NCBI GenBank assembly: GCA_017163975.1
Contig: JAFFSR010000239.1
Coordinates: forward strand, 2,418,001 to 2,482,000
Source of the DNA: Anastatus disparis
Lineage: Eukaryota > Arthropoda > Insecta > Hymenoptera > Eupelmidae
Direction: 5' to 3'
DNA length: 64,000 bases
Within the stretch, counting starts at the first letter, position 1. The number at the start of each line of letters is the position of its first letter. This document shows positions 50,980-64,000 of this stretch, piece after piece. The notes under the pieces were generated by a model that searched no databases, had not been told where the DNA came from, and worked only from the letters and a program-made list of their open reading frames with translations. The position numbers and the translations under genes are program-made.

Positions 50980-53900
50980 TCAATTCAGATGAAAACCTCT
51001 TTCTCGAGTAGCAGCCAGAAGTCTTTCTTTGAGAATTTCTTCTGTTGGGTATTCAGGTAATTTCAAATAATGTACACAAGTATTAACTGATGGATAACCT
51101 CCAGAACCAGCATCTACTTTTCTTACAACTGTTAATCTAGGATGTAGATTACATAATCCACCAGGTGGTAAAGCTGAACAACCTGTAGCAAACTGCAGAA
51201 AAGCTTTTCGTTCTGATCCAGTAAGTGATAACAAAACATTAATAAATCTTTGGAATCCAGGGCTGAAAAAATTTTTTTTTAATTAGTTTTGCAAATTATC
51301 GAATAAAGAAATATAATCCTAACCTAGATAATCATTACCTTTCTCTAGTATATCCTAATTTTGGTTCTGTGTAATTTAATAAATCTTCTCTAGTCCATTG
51401 TGGATTCTGTTCACCACAAAGCATAGTCCTAATTTCTTCAGGACTAAAAGCATATAATTTTTCCATAGGGAAGACCTTGGAGAAGCCTGCTCTAAAGGCT
51501 TCCATTTGTCTAGCGATACCACGATCAAAACAATAATTGATTGTTAATTCCGTATATTCCTTAGCATTTTCTATAGTAACAGGAATATCTACACCTGATT
51601 CTTTCAATTCCACATGATCATATTCAAATACTTTCGAACTGGGTGAATAAGTCATTGATAATGCTAAATCTTCTATGGGAACAGATGATCCTGAAGGATG
51701 TGATATATAAAGTGTTTCTCCCATAAAAGTATCTTCTGCTGATGATGAATGACCTTCCGATATAGCTCTTTCTCGCTTTGCAACTAAAGTCTGAATTTCT
51801 TTTAAGAATTCTCCTCTAACTGGATCTACTAGTACAAGATCGTTAATGTCTAAGATACCGTCATACCAAGGCGAAGGTTCTAAGTCAAATCCATCCTGTA
51901 GTAAATAAAATATAAATTAATACTAAATTTAATAATTTATATCTACATTAATTCACATTTTTTAATTTGGAAAAAGTTTCTAAATAATACTGACTTTACA
52001 TTTTCATACTATGTTTGATAAAATAATTTTTTTTTATTTTAAATAAAAATTATAATGAGAAAAATTTGAATTAATTTCATAAAATACTACTTTGTTACGT
52101 ACCCTACTATCATCTTGTTCTCCTTCTTCTGATATGAAACTACTTGCCATACTGGAGGACATACTTTCTTGTGTTGCAACATTTGATGTCGTTAATCCGA
52201 TTCGTTCATTAACATTATTCGTAATATCACCGCGACACATAAGTTTCAAGAAAGGTCGAGATAGCGGTAAGTCGACTAATCGATTGTCCTGTAAAACCTT
52301 TGCTAAAAATACACCTAAGAACCAATAATACCGGCAAGATCGATCACATGCTTCAGAATTTTGAGGAAGTGGTGCTGGGAATAATCCACTTGGTCGTGTA
52401 ACATAATAACCTGCAGATTTTAAACGTCTTTCATCTTCCGAATGTGTTTCATTTTCAATATGAGGATCTTCGTCATCACACAGCCATAATCCAAGATCTT
52501 TACGTTGAAGTTCAGCTGCAACCAGAGCAAAGAACTCGAGCGTCGGACCTAAGCCTGTACCTTCTTCACCAACAAATTCCACTTCTAGAATACTTTTACG
52601 ATTCGCGTGTATCTGTGGATAAAAATAAAAATAAATAAGACATTTGAATTCGAGTAGCAATATCTAATATTTTGTATCAGCAAATGCTTACAAAAATGAT
52701 AATAAAAAATAAAAATTTTACCTTGAGAACTTGTTCAGCCCAATCTAATAATTTATCACCTCTTGGCACGCTGACACGTTCGTGCTTCAGTCTACCTACT
52801 CTAAATTCGTGTACATCATCTCGTCTTGGACTGAGTCCAGGTGCCCTTTGTCTTTCAAGCACTGCATCTCGTTGTGTTTGTAGCCAAACAATTGAACGAG
52901 AGGCTCCAAAAGCTGTGCAATTGAAATATAAACGACGCGTTTCGAACGGAAGTAGGAATGGACAACTTCTGGCGAGTTCTTCACACCAACTGGGTAAAGC
53001 TCCTGCTGCTAAAGCCAAAGGATCTTGAATCTGCTGAGCTATTTTGTTCGTTATTTTTTTAGATGTGAAATCATCTGGATGCACCCAACTGTGATCTTCG
53101 GCATCTTCTTCATGCTCGTGTAATATTTTGAAACCCGCTCCATTATTACTGGTACCAAGTACATATACGTGCCTCAAAAGTTGCAGCACATCTTCAACAG
53201 TGCAGCCATTTGTATTTTGGTTTACATTACGAGAATATAAATTGACTATTGGTGTTGCTCGTCCTGACGATTCATCGTCCTTAGCTTCTTTGTAAATAAT
53301 ACTAAAAATAATAATTTATTCATATAAAATTTTTAAAAAATTTGTGAAATCTGAAAAATTATTTAAGAATTCAGAGTAAAAATAAAGAAATTAAATATTT
53401 ACGTATAAATTGGTTCCCATATTCTTCTAAGCTTTTCTTGTTTACTGCCCAACTCAGTAAGTTGCATTAATTGCTGCACAGCCTGGAAAATACTTGAATG
53501 AGGTTCAACTAAAGGTATTTCAACATCAGGAATACCTGGTAAGCCAGGTCCTTTTAAAGAAAGTGATAATTTTGGTCCAGTGCTTGCTGATGATCCAGCG
53601 AGTGCTGGTATTCGAGTTTCACTACCTGGAGGTGGGATTTCGAGATCTGTTGTCTATAAAAAAAATTTATAAAACAGTAAAATAAAAAATTTAAATATAT
53701 TTTAAAAATTTAATAATAAAGGATACGTAAAACTTACTTGATTGACATTTGTTCTTCCAGGTCTTGGATCGAAAGCAGGAATTAAGGCAGAAAATTGACG
53801 TTTTAAAACGAACTCGTCATCCCACGCTCTTCTTTTACTACTGGGTGGTGCTGCTTCTTCTTCCATAAATGCAGCTAACAAATTACGGCTAACCATCACT

Positions 53901-56900
53901 TCTTGATACTCTCCTTCATCAGCACCTTCTTCCTCATTTTCTTCATCGTCATCAACCTCCTTATAAATTTAAAAAAGTTAGTAAAAAAAAAACGAAACTT
54001 TATACTTCATAAATAAGTTTTGGAGTATAAAATTAAATTACCTGCTCATCATTCTCATCGTTATCATCTTCTTCCTCAGCCAGGACACCATCTTCATCAT
54101 CTTCGAGTTCTGTTAACAAAGTGGGACCACTGGAACGCCCACCTCCAACGCTAGAAGCTGCGACTTCGCCGCATGCCTCTAAAAATTCTTCAAGGCTGAC
54201 CTACAGAGAGATTTAAAATAATTATACAAAATCAAAATACTTAATTTTTTATATAAGTTTAAATTCATAAAAAATGTATCTTATTTTTTTTTACTTCAAG
54301 TTCATTAAAAGATTAAAAGATAATCTGATAACAGAGAATGAAATATTTTTAAAATAACTACTGGATACTTGCCAATTCACTGTCACTACTTGTGCTGGTC
54401 AAGGACATGGTGAGAGCTTGTCCTAGCCCTCCACCACTAACAGGCCCAGAGCAGGTTGTTGTACCTGGAATTTGGCTGCTACTTGTTAAACTTGGATAGC
54501 TCTGGGCTGTGCCAAGCAGGCCACCTGGGAAATTAGAACTCAAGGCTAATCTTACTAAACTAGAAACTGGATTTGATCCACGAGAATTGGAACTAGGAAT
54601 GGTATTCGGTGCTATGTGTTGACTAGCAGCTGGACCTGTAATGTTTATTTTGAAATGCACTCATGTATATGTTTAGTGTGCAAGGTCAGTATTTCATTAA
54701 TAACTTGAAATTTATTTATAACTCTTAATAAGGGTTAGAATTAAAAAAATAAAAAGTAGAATGTTATTTTTTGTTTTACATTTTATACAAAATAATGAAA
54801 CAAAAATAAAAAACTGTAAAAACAAATCCAATAAATTATTTACTGACCCAAAGTTCGTCTGCGAGCCATCGCAGCAAACGTTTCTAACAAACCAGACGCT
54901 GCTACTGGTTCTAAAGTATTATTAGTAGAATCACTACAAGCAAGATTCGGCACAGACACAGACATAGGATTGGTCGTAACAACGACGGGACATCCCGCTG
55001 TAGTATTTTGTGAGGATGAGCTTGCTTCCTTATCTCGAGGACAACAATCCTTTGAGCCTAAGTATGTCATTTTATCATGATAGTAATACAATGATTTAAA
55101 ATGTCAAATGAAAATGTTAATACAATTAACAGGTCCAGCATTTTATGAAAAGGAAAAATTTCATTTATTTTACCGAAAAATTGATAATTATGATAGTTTA
55201 ATGAAATGATTTATGATTCAATGCTACTGAACCTGTTTATGAGCATAAATATGAATTATAAAGCATTACCTTCAACAGCTCCAACAGCCGCGGCTGCGGC
55301 AGCAGCAGCTGCTGCTGCTGCAGCGTGACTTCTTGGAGCAGGTCGAATTCGCATGGAACTTTCATCAGTTTCGCCGGATACACTGATTCTGACTGGAACT
55401 AGGCCAAGTAATTCGCCACTTAAGAAACTATTAGTATTATTTCGCAGTCTGTCAGCTCCTTCGCGCATTCGATCAAGAACTTCAGCAGCTTCGAGACTAA
55501 ACAAACCACTTGCAGGCTAAATGCAGAAAAATATTTGCGTTATAATATAAATAATCAAATGATGTATGTGATTAGCTGGTTTAAGTAGAACTTTAGAAAA
55601 AAAATTATATATTATTATACCTTGTTACCACCACGTACCGCCGATAATAACGGCTTGGAACTGTTTGATGTTCGATTGCTATTGCCATTTCCAGATCCTG
55701 TTGCTGATGGGCATTCGGTATTTAAAGTCAGACTTTCAACAATTGTAGCTAAATCACTTGTAACCGCTGCAGTATCTGGTCTTGGATGTAAAACAACTGA
55801 AAGTTCTCCAGTTGAATTAACACCACTTTCTCCCGTTACTGCAACTACTGCCTCTGCACGAGCCACTGAAAGGACGCTTTCTGCAATAGATTCAGCAGCC
55901 TGCTGAGAAGAAATTGTATTAAATCGTTTAAATTTGTATCGGCATATTTACCATCATATAATTATATACTAGGACTTTAAACTTATTCGTGCCAAATATT
56001 TTAAACATATTTCAATCAAAATAAAAAAATTTTTTTAAATATTTTTGCTTTAATTATATTAATTAATGCTAAAATTTAAAGCAAAATTAACTTAAAGTCT
56101 AGGTACGTAAATAAAAATTTTGCTTGTAAAATTTATAAGCAATTTACTTTAGCTGTAAGATTATCAGCACTTGCCGCTTGATCTGTCGAAGCAACAGAAC
56201 AGCGAATTCCAGTGTCAGTGCAGTAATCAGGTAAACTAGGTGTACTGTTAGATTTTCGTCCAGGTAATACTCCGCTTCCATTTTTAGATTTAGTAGTACT
56301 ATCTCCCGCTGATTCTATACTACCATTGCCGCTACTAGATACTAATCTGAGATCAAATTTTCCTTCAGCACCCATACGATAGGAATTTGAACATCCATTA
56401 TCCCATGTAACATCAATCCATCCATTGTGAAGCTCTCCCGTTACTGTTCCCTCACCTACAAAAATGAAGCAAAAATAATTGTGACCATATAGTTTTAAAT
56501 TTTTATTAACATGTGAAAAAAACAAATCAAGCGAAATAGGAATATTAACCTGGTGGTACACCATCTTGATCTTTCCATTTCCAGTCTAGGCCTCGAGCTA
56601 CTCTGGCACCAGCAACCAAATGTCTCAAAACTTGAGTTTTTATTAATCTTCTTTGTCTTCGTACGCAAGCTTCTGCTTCTTTAGCAGCCCGACCCAAATC
56701 TTCACAAACACCGGTAACTTCTCCGTACACTTCGAAGCCCGATACCGAAAGATAATGAGTTTGACCAGAAGCATTTTTACCAGTCTGTTGAAGTCTTAAA
56801 TGACGCCAGCCTTGAGTCTCTTCACTAGTTATTGTTGGATCTAATGTCCATGTAGCTGTACTTCCCGGTTCATTCAAAGAACAATCTTCGACATGTGTAT

Positions 56901-59436
56901 ACAATGTTGTCCAATTAATACCATCTCTTGACGCCTAGTGTATGAAAAAAACAGTGTTAAAATTTACTTACAGTAAGTAGAAATATTGTTTTTTATTTTT
57001 CAATAAATTATATTTACTTGAAGCATCCAATTCCTTAATGCACTTTTACCATAACCCCTTGCGTGCCTTAAAGTATATGCAGCTGGAATGATCCAAACGC
57101 CCAAGTCGATAGAAAACCAAGCTCTTTTATCATCATTAGTATGACAATTCATAGCAGAGGGATCGCGACTAAGAATATCTTCAAGGTGTCCATATGGTAA
57201 ATTTCGTCCATCACTTGAAGTAACAACAACAAGACCATATTGACCAGGATTTACCCATTCAGGAGAAATTCTATACAAGTAATAACAATTAATAAATTTT
57301 ATAAAAAATTTTTTAGATTATAAAATAAATTTTTTTAAATTATTATGAATATTTTCTTACTTTGCATTTGTTCCAATCCAATATATAAGACCATTTTCAT
57401 CAAAGTCATGCTGATATTTGAAAGTCATTTTATTTGCTTCTTTTAATTTTTTAACAAAATTAAATGTGCTCCTGTCATGATCATGCCATTGTTTTGCAAC
57501 CATTTTTAGTAAATGATTTTCTAATTGCTGCACAGTACTAAGGGGTTCCATTTTTAAATTTCTACCAGTTCTATCAATTAAAGCACTTTCACCTGTAGAT
57601 TTTTCTAATCTGAACCTTAAACGTCTAGTTAAAATCTATAGAAAAAAAATCAATTATTTATTGAAATTCCACGATTTTCATATTTCAAATAAATATTTCA
57701 TAAAAATATAAATACTCACTTGTAGACCATATCCTGAACCAGGTGTATCATATAAATAAACAGGCAATTTCTCGATCGATTCCAATACGGATACAAGTTT
57801 TTGAACTAGAATTTTGGCAAAATTATCACCTTTTGTAGAATCTTTTGTTTGAAAACAACTTTTAAAAACAGCTATCCTTTGTAATCTCAATTTATTCATA
57901 CGAGGAGATAATTGGTGTGCACTTGTATTAGAAGGTGCAGCCAATAGTGCAAGAAGAGCTTGTATAAGGCCGCTAGAATGCAACTCATAGGCCGAAACTT
58001 TTCCTTCTTCATTTAACAAAACTTTTAATTCGTCAAGGGCACCTTGTAATATCGTTCGCCATTCACGACTTCCAGACTGTTGTTGCTGTTTCTGGCATGC
58101 TCTTTCTATTTGAACAACAATTGCGCCAAGTTTTGCAACGACACCGCGAGGCTGTGCTTGAGCTGCTTTGAAATAACATTCGTAAATTTCTTGAGCTTGG
58201 CTTTTGACTTTTTGTTTAATAGCTTCTATTTTCGATCTTAATCTTTTTCCACGTTTGCCAGCCCACCCAGCAGCAAATTCTGGACCTACATAGATAATTC
58301 AAATTTTCATTTTAATTTGTATTATAAAAAAAAACAGTTATTTCTTTTGAATATGAAGACTATTTACCAAGACTCGTTTCTGCAGTGAAAGAATGTTTAG
58401 TGCCTCGATTAGATTCAAAGATAAAACCCGGAAGATCTTCTCGTAAAATAGTAGCTTGTTGTTGACCATCACTATTGTGGATACAAAGTTCACTTTCCTT
58501 TTTACTAGAAAGAGCCCAATTACCTATAACTAATCTTGTTGGACCAGGCCTTGAAAGAATAGGCTGACTAACGGAATTTGGTTTCACTTGACTACGAGCT
58601 CGCTGTAACTTTTCCAAAAATTCTCCACGATTTTCTGTAAATTATTGTTGATGAAAAATCCAGTTAAAAGGATTTTTAAATTGATTTTACATAACTAGTT
58701 CTAAGCCCGACGATTATTATGAAAATGAAGACAAGACAAATGTATGGGTATCAAAGGTATAGAAAACCTACCTTCAGTGGTAAGAGACTCGGTGTTCCTC
58801 CCTCCCTTTCCTGTAGGCAGTTGGTAAAACAAGTTATTTTCTACACTATTCCCTGCATCCAGAGATTATTAATCGTATGCAAAAAAATAAGAAAAATAAC
58901 AGAAGGAGAAAGAGAGAGAGGAGAAAAAAAATGCGATATGAATTGTAGCATGTGTAGAGCAAGTAAAAATTATGAATCGTAACAAGATACGCGTAATGCA
59001 AAATTATAATACTATAATTATAATAAATAATTTGAAAAGAAATATTTTTATCTCTTAGTTATTAAAGAAAAAAATTTGCTAACAAAATGTTATTAAAAGA
59101 TATGAAAATAATCATTTTTTCATGAAAAAATAATAAGACATGTTTTTTTATGTATCTTGTTACTTTAGATAGTACATGATAAAATAATATTGTAAATGTC
59201 ACTATTACCTGTAGTATCGGTGCCACCTTCTGGACTACCACTTGAATACATTGTAGCTAATTTTCCATCCAAAATAAATCTGAACCAACCATTACTTCCA
59301 TTAGACAGTTCTAAGGCCGCTGCATCAGACCATACGTAAAGACAATCTCGTCCTCTGCATATACACCAATCTCTCCAATGATACGCTTTTCCAACAAGTA
59401 ACTCTTTTGCATCTTCAAGTTTTTGTTCATCTCCAG

Positions 59437-59469
<33 letters not shown>

Positions 59470-62400
59470 GTGTGCTACTGCTTGGTTCTATTTCAGGCTC
59501 TGGTGGGGACTCTTGAGGTCCGGCAAGTGCAGCTACTTTAGAAAATACTCCAAGACGAGCAAAATGTTCAAGAAACTCGTCTTTACCCTTAACCATTAAG
59601 TCTTGGATCATTTGAAGTACTACTAGATGACCATCCTCATCTTCCTGTAGTAAAAGATTTAAAAAAAAAAATTTAATTATTGTTACTCGGCATTTTGTTA
59701 TGCGTAAACAAACTTTAACTAAGTTAAACGACATGTATTAAAACCTTCGATTCAAATATTAGAATATGTAAGAAAATTTAGTATATTAAACGTTTATCAA
59801 GTATATGTGCGAGTTACACTTGATTATCGTAATGTCTTGACTGCCAAGTTTTGGCAGTTGTATTATACCTGATAAATGATTACAATTAATGTGTGTTTAC
59901 CTTCATAGTTCCTACAGCAAGCCTTTAAAATTTTGTCAATTTAATTTGATAAGCATACGTGAACACAAAATTTATTTGCTAATGGATACTTAAGAGTAAA
60001 TTTAATGTAAAAACAAAAAAACTTGGTTACATTCGTTAGATTATCACGCATAACAAATGGATAATGATTTATCAAAGAAACGATTCGTTTTCTAAATCGA
60101 AAAAGCAACATTAAAAGTCGATGGAGGTCTGTTCAAGTTAGCTTTGGTTAAAAATTGAGAAAAAAAATAGAACAAGAACAAGAAAAAAGATATAAGTTGG
60201 GACGGACGTTACCACCTTGGCGACAATGTAGTACTGGGTAAGTTTGCGCGAAGAAATTGGCAATTTGGGGCCAATAAACGTATCGAGACACGGAGGTGGT
60301 GGTATAGATGAGAATATCGCCGATGGGGGACTCACTTTTATATCATAGTCCTGCCGACAGAATCCCGAGACCGTAAGTATACTCATTATTAGTAATTAAA
60401 TTATCATACGATTCTTCACTTGCATATTCTCTAGAGAACTGAGCAGCGAGAATAATATTCATTAATCGTAATATCAGGCGACACTTACCTCGTTGTCAAG
60501 TACATTAGCAATCACTTCTACGAGCATTGCACCACAACCGTTAGTTTGTTCAGCTCCACAAGTCTCAGCAAGTAATTCTGGTTGAATATAGTGAACCATT
60601 TTGCGTATCAGACTTAAACTAGCTTTTCTCACACTTGGTAACATCGTTGATTGAAACGTCGAACAGAAAACTGGTAAAAGTCTTTTTAAATAAACGGGGG
60701 CCATTTCTGGATCGCCTTTAGGCTCTGTAAATTCTTTGACGTCATTTTCCATTTTTCTATCATCTTGATTAGGTGGTGGCAACATCCATTCACCTGGTGA
60801 TTGTAAAATAGCTGCTACTTCTCGATGACCCTCATCTATGCGTTCACGAGCCTTGTCAAGTGGAGTTTTTCCATCTTCATCTCGTAAATCCGGATTAGCT
60901 CCATGTCTTAATAAAACTTTGGCGATTGCTGGTCTTCCGAAACAAGCAGCATAATGCAAACTCGACGAGCGCTGACCTTTATTTACGTCTGCGCCTTTAT
61001 CACAGAGAAATTCCACCATTTCTTGCGTACCGAAAGCTGAAGCCCAATTAAGTAAAGTTTGACCAACATCATCCATAAAATTAACTTCAATCCCTCCTGA
61101 CTCAATTGCTTCTATCAGAGCATCAGTGTCCTTAGATCGTATGCAGTCAATTAGTTGCCTGTGAGTTTTTTCTCCTGCGCTGTCAAGTCGTCTCAGTCGT
61201 GGTAATAGTGGTCCTGATGAACAACTATTTGTGTTTGCTCGACCAAGAGCTGATCTACCTTCAAAAAGAAGAACTAATAATAAGTCTACAAGGCGCATGG
61301 AATCAAGGGCACAACGTTCGTCGCCTTTCAAAGCTTTTTCAATTGCATCAGGTAATTCAGAACGCAATAAATCGTGGGTTATCGATGCCGAGCCTCGACA
61401 TAAAGTTGATAATAAACTGATAATTGTTGATACAGAGGCACAAGATTTTGCTTCTGGTGCTGGAATAGTGGATGGTGTAACACTAGCTGGTGGTGGTGTT
61501 TTAGGATTGCCAGGAGTAGTACTCACAGATGAAATAGGTCCTGCTGCATTTGATAATCTATAAAAATCAAAAATACCAATTCATTTATTTCTTAAAACTA
61601 AATTCTAAGGTAAAAAAGTAAGATTTTATTGTGAGCATCATTAAAAAAACAAACATTGTATTTAGAGATATAAAAATGTTAATATTCACCTGTATAGTAG
61701 TTCAGAAACAAGTCCATTGCAGGCAAGCGGTGCAGGATCTGTTCCTCGTCTGGAAAATCTATCAGCCAACGAAGCAAAACAACGAAGAGCACCATCAGCG
61801 ACATGAGCATCCTCATGACGTAATAATGTCGAAAGAGCTTCTACACAATCGGGTAATGATTTGTCTTGGGGCTCGACTTTACCGCATAATCGTGAAACTA
61901 CAGCCATAGCCGAATGTAACGTGTCACGATGAACTTGAGCTCCGTGCTCATGGATAAACAACAGAGCACAAGAAAGACCACCGGCTTCAAAAACCGCTCC
62001 TGCTTCTCTGGCGCAAACTAATTCCAAAACCTAAAAACATAAATATTTTAATCATGAATATTAAATTTATTATTTATTGAATTTGTACAAAATTATAAAA
62101 ATACAGTGCATTTAAATACATCACATAATAGTAATTCTTATAGAAGTAAGCAAAGTTATCTGAGCCTAGAATTTGTAGATATTACAAATTACATAAACAA
62201 ATTTTTTTAAACTAATTACAATAAAAAAATATCAATAAATCACATAATTAATATATTTTTAGATTTATAATTTTTATTATCTTGATCTTTTCTTAAATTC
62301 TTTTAATTAATAAAAGAAATTTAATGGAACAGAAAAAAATGAAATATTCTAAATACAAAGAAAAATTATGTATAATAAAACAAAGAACTTGGAAGTGTGT

Positions 62401-63421
62401 ACATAATCATGTTTAAATTATAAAGTCCAAAATGAATATTTATTTAAATTTATGAAAATATAAAAAATCTGTGATTGTAAATCAAAAGCATTAAGTCATA
62501 AATTGAACAGTCTGACTATTATTTTTAATGACCTTGTAAAGATTATTTTCATTGGTTATGATATTTATATTTAAATTTTACTGACAGAGTTTATAAAGAG
62601 ATTAGTTTGAATTTGATGTATGGAAATAATTTTTCACATTACATTTACGTTATGAGAATCGATTTTCATATTGAATAATTAAATTTTTATACTTAAAGCT
62701 TTTTCTAATATTTCAATTGTTCTTAATAATTAAAAAACAAATTGTTTTTAAATTGCAAAAATCAATGTTTTGTTTAATAAGTTTACTAATCACTTGCATA
62801 TATTCTTTTTAGGAAATAATTTCAGGTAAAAGAATTGTTGTGAAATGTGTCATCAATGAGTCATGTTTTTTTCCAAAAGGCTTTAAATGTAAATATAAAA
62901 AATGGGATACTTAATAAATAGAAATTTATTAATATTACAAACCTTTATACATTGTTCAGCTAAATCTCTACTAGCTCTTGAACCAAGACCTGCACAAGAG
63001 AGGCGGCTACAGATGGCCTTAATAGCACCCTCCATAGCCACCACTCGTCGAGTACATTCTGCAGATACATCAAGATAATAGGTTATAGCTCTTGCTGTTA
63101 CTTCCAAAACACTATCTGGAGCTAATTCATCGAGAAATATACGACACAAAGCTGGTAAAAATGTTCTTGGTGGACAACTATAAAATTATAAGAAATTTTT
63201 AATAACGTTGAGTAAACAGATTTATTTGATTTCTAATTGATTGTTTTTATTATTTATTTTGAAAAAGTTAAAACTAATTACCTTTCAAAACATCGATCAA
63301 CATTATCTGACATTAGGAGCAACATGCACAATTGCTCCAATGCTATCAATTGCATATCTCTTTCATCACCCTGTCCCATACTTAGCCATTCAAGCAGAGT
63401 TTCTGGATCCACTTCTGCCAT
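50980..63421 (-). CDS. HECTD1: E3 ubiquitin-protein ligase HECTD1
   Basis: Large HECT ligase that transfers ubiquitin through a catalytic cysteine. Twenty-two exons: 63421-63282, 63177-62943, 62030-61690, 61557-60489, 59644-59209, 58634-58368, 58285-57720, 57635-57361, 57270-57018, 56934-56550, 56455-56148, 55899-55621, 55516-55270, 55057-54848, 54635-54373, 54200-54042, 53959-53738, 53653-53403, 53301-52722, 52612-52103, 51895-51339, 51262-50980; 7836 nt, 2611 residues, almost the human length. Order: armadillo-like N-terminus, ankyrin repeats ~370-500, SUN/F5-8-like domain ~1110-1270, MIB/HERC2 domain ~1300-1370, acidic Ser-rich linker with poly-Ala, HECT domain ~2165-2611. Catalytic Cys2580 sits in [12 protein letters not shown], followed by the conserved ending ERGFHLN. 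The 54373 donor is modelled as GC (see findings). Two possible cassette exons lie in introns. Confidence 0.97.
55286..55324 (-). repeat. Poly-alanine run in HECTD1
   Basis: Thirteen consecutive alanine codons with mixed GCT/GCA/GCC/GCG usage, in the disordered linker. Mixed codons suggest it is not a recent slippage product, though a GCA/GCT core remains. Confidence 0.9.
58772..58810 (-). other. Candidate 39-nt cassette exon of HECTD1
   Basis: Minus strand: acceptor CTGCCTACAG, 39 nt open in the required phase 1, donor GTAGGT. It would add [13 protein letters not shown] between exons ending 59209 and starting 58634 without shifting the frame. The human protein lacks these residues. Confidence 0.5.
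59436..59469 (-). repeat. (ACA)n poly-threonine run in HECTD1
   Basis: A near-perfect GTT tract on the plus strand, read as a string of about eleven ACA (Thr) codons, just after the SSSTQ segment of exon 5. Pure repeat, so likely length-variable. Confidence 0.9.
59645..60488 (-). other. HECTD1 intron 4
   Basis: An 844-bp GT-AG intron. It contains the GC-rich patch at about 60205-60365 with the microexon candidate described separately. The rest is AT-rich. Confidence 0.8.
60336..60350 (-). other. Candidate 15-nt microexon of HECTD1
   Basis: Minus strand: acceptor GTCGGCAG, GACTATGATATAAAA (DYDIK), donor GTGAGT. Phase 0 on both sides, as are the flanking exons (VLDNE / EDEDGHL). It sits at the edge of a GC-rich patch of about 160 bp that is also open in this frame. 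Confidence 0.35.
62031..62942 (-). other. HECTD1 intron 2
   Basis: A 912-bp AT-rich GT-AG intron (GTTTGT donor). Nothing else seen in it. Confidence 0.8.
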
Positions 63422-64000
63422 CTTGCTTTTAATTTCTTACTGATTTATTTAAATAAAATTACTTTATTAAAAAATTCTTAACAACTCCTTTACGTACAAT
63501 GGAAAACATTTGCTTTGTTCTGTTTCTATTAACACTGCTTATTTATCAAAGGTACAAGTTTATTACAATTCAGCTCCAATAAAATCTGATTTTTATTGAA
63601 ATCTAAAACAGTCAATAATATAAAAATAGTTTTGGAGAAAAGATTTTTTTAATAATTTTAATATTTGACATAAGAAAAATGTTGACATTATCACTAATAT
63701 CAAATATACATATAAAAAATACTAGAAAAATATCAACATTGACCTTCAGTTTTTAGTCAATATTCAAACTAGTGTTCTCAATCTATATTTAAAAGGTTTA
63801 ATGCACTTTTACGTACGTATTGTCTTTTATAAAAGTAAGTCTTGTGTTCTCCTTGTGATCACCATCGTCATCACGTCAGCATCAAAGCGTGCTACGACCA
63901 ACGGTGCTTTTCGTTTTCTCGCAAACAACGAAATTTTCTCTCTTTCTCTCCTTTTTCTTATTCCCCTTTCATTTCACTTTATCTCTTCATCTATGTGTCT
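63422..64000 (-). other. HECTD1 5' UTR and promoter region
   Basis: No frames. 63840-64000 is the least AT-rich part, with CGTCA words and pyrimidine-rich stretches, and is a likely place for the transcription start. Confidence 0.45.

Noticed and set aside
60138..60386. Separate small minus-strand gene in HECTD1 intron 4
   Set aside because: The frame start is not a convincing ATG start and the open patch has no signal or domain. It is kept only as an exon candidate.
1..64000. CRISPR array, operon, phage or endogenous viral genes
   Set aside because: No regularly spaced direct repeats, no prokaryotic gene arrangement, and no reverse transcriptase, integrase or capsid-like reading frame was seen on either strand.

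Overview
The window is nuclear DNA of an insect, most likely a hymenopteran and possibly an AT-rich parasitoid wasp. The order is inferred from how the proteins read and from the base composition. No species is claimed. Introns are mostly short with GT-AG borders, spacer DNA is very AT-rich, and each conserved animal protein can be followed exon by exon with phases that add up. Eight protein-coding genes are well supported and one more is modelled with less certain naming.

Layout, left to right. 1-2654 (-): the 5' three quarters of ABCD3/PMP70, a peroxisomal ABC half-transporter, cut by the window edge. 2.7-9.5 kb: AT-rich spacer holding a fold-back element, a TIR element that starts where the fold-back ends, a tRNA-derived SINE, and a weak cluster of possible minus-strand exons near 8.0-8.7 kb. 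9904-12357 (+): PINK1, a mitochondrial kinase. 13136-13586 (-) and 13712-15455 (+): a p25-alpha/TPPP-like gene and an LRRC34-like leucine-rich-repeat gene, divergent across 125 bp. 15720-21032 (-): haspin, the histone H3 Thr3 kinase, with a very long disordered N-terminus. 21-30.6 kb: gene-poor, with SINEs and a hairpin MITE. 30620-38723 (+): a Tret1-like sugar transporter with a 6.5 kb intron. 40.0-41.9 kb: an inverted duplication of a SINE and its flank. 41897-43895 (-): DBR1, the lariat debranching enzyme. 47185-49179 (+): cytosolic malate dehydrogenase. 50980-63421 (-): complete HECTD1, modelled as 22 exons and 2611 residues.

The genes do not form one pathway. They are ordinary housekeeping and cell-regulatory genes: peroxisomal import, mitophagy, mitosis, sugar transport, intron turnover, central metabolism and ubiquitination. 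No CRISPR array, virus, toxin or bacterial system was seen. The less ordinary features are the tRNA-derived SINE family with a conserved GTCGCT/AGCGAC 3' stem, two hairpin MITE copies with possible TTAA target sites, the SINE inverted duplication, two candidate GC-AG introns (PINK1, HECTD1), a 55-bp haspin intron, and two phase-compatible candidate cassette exons in HECTD1.
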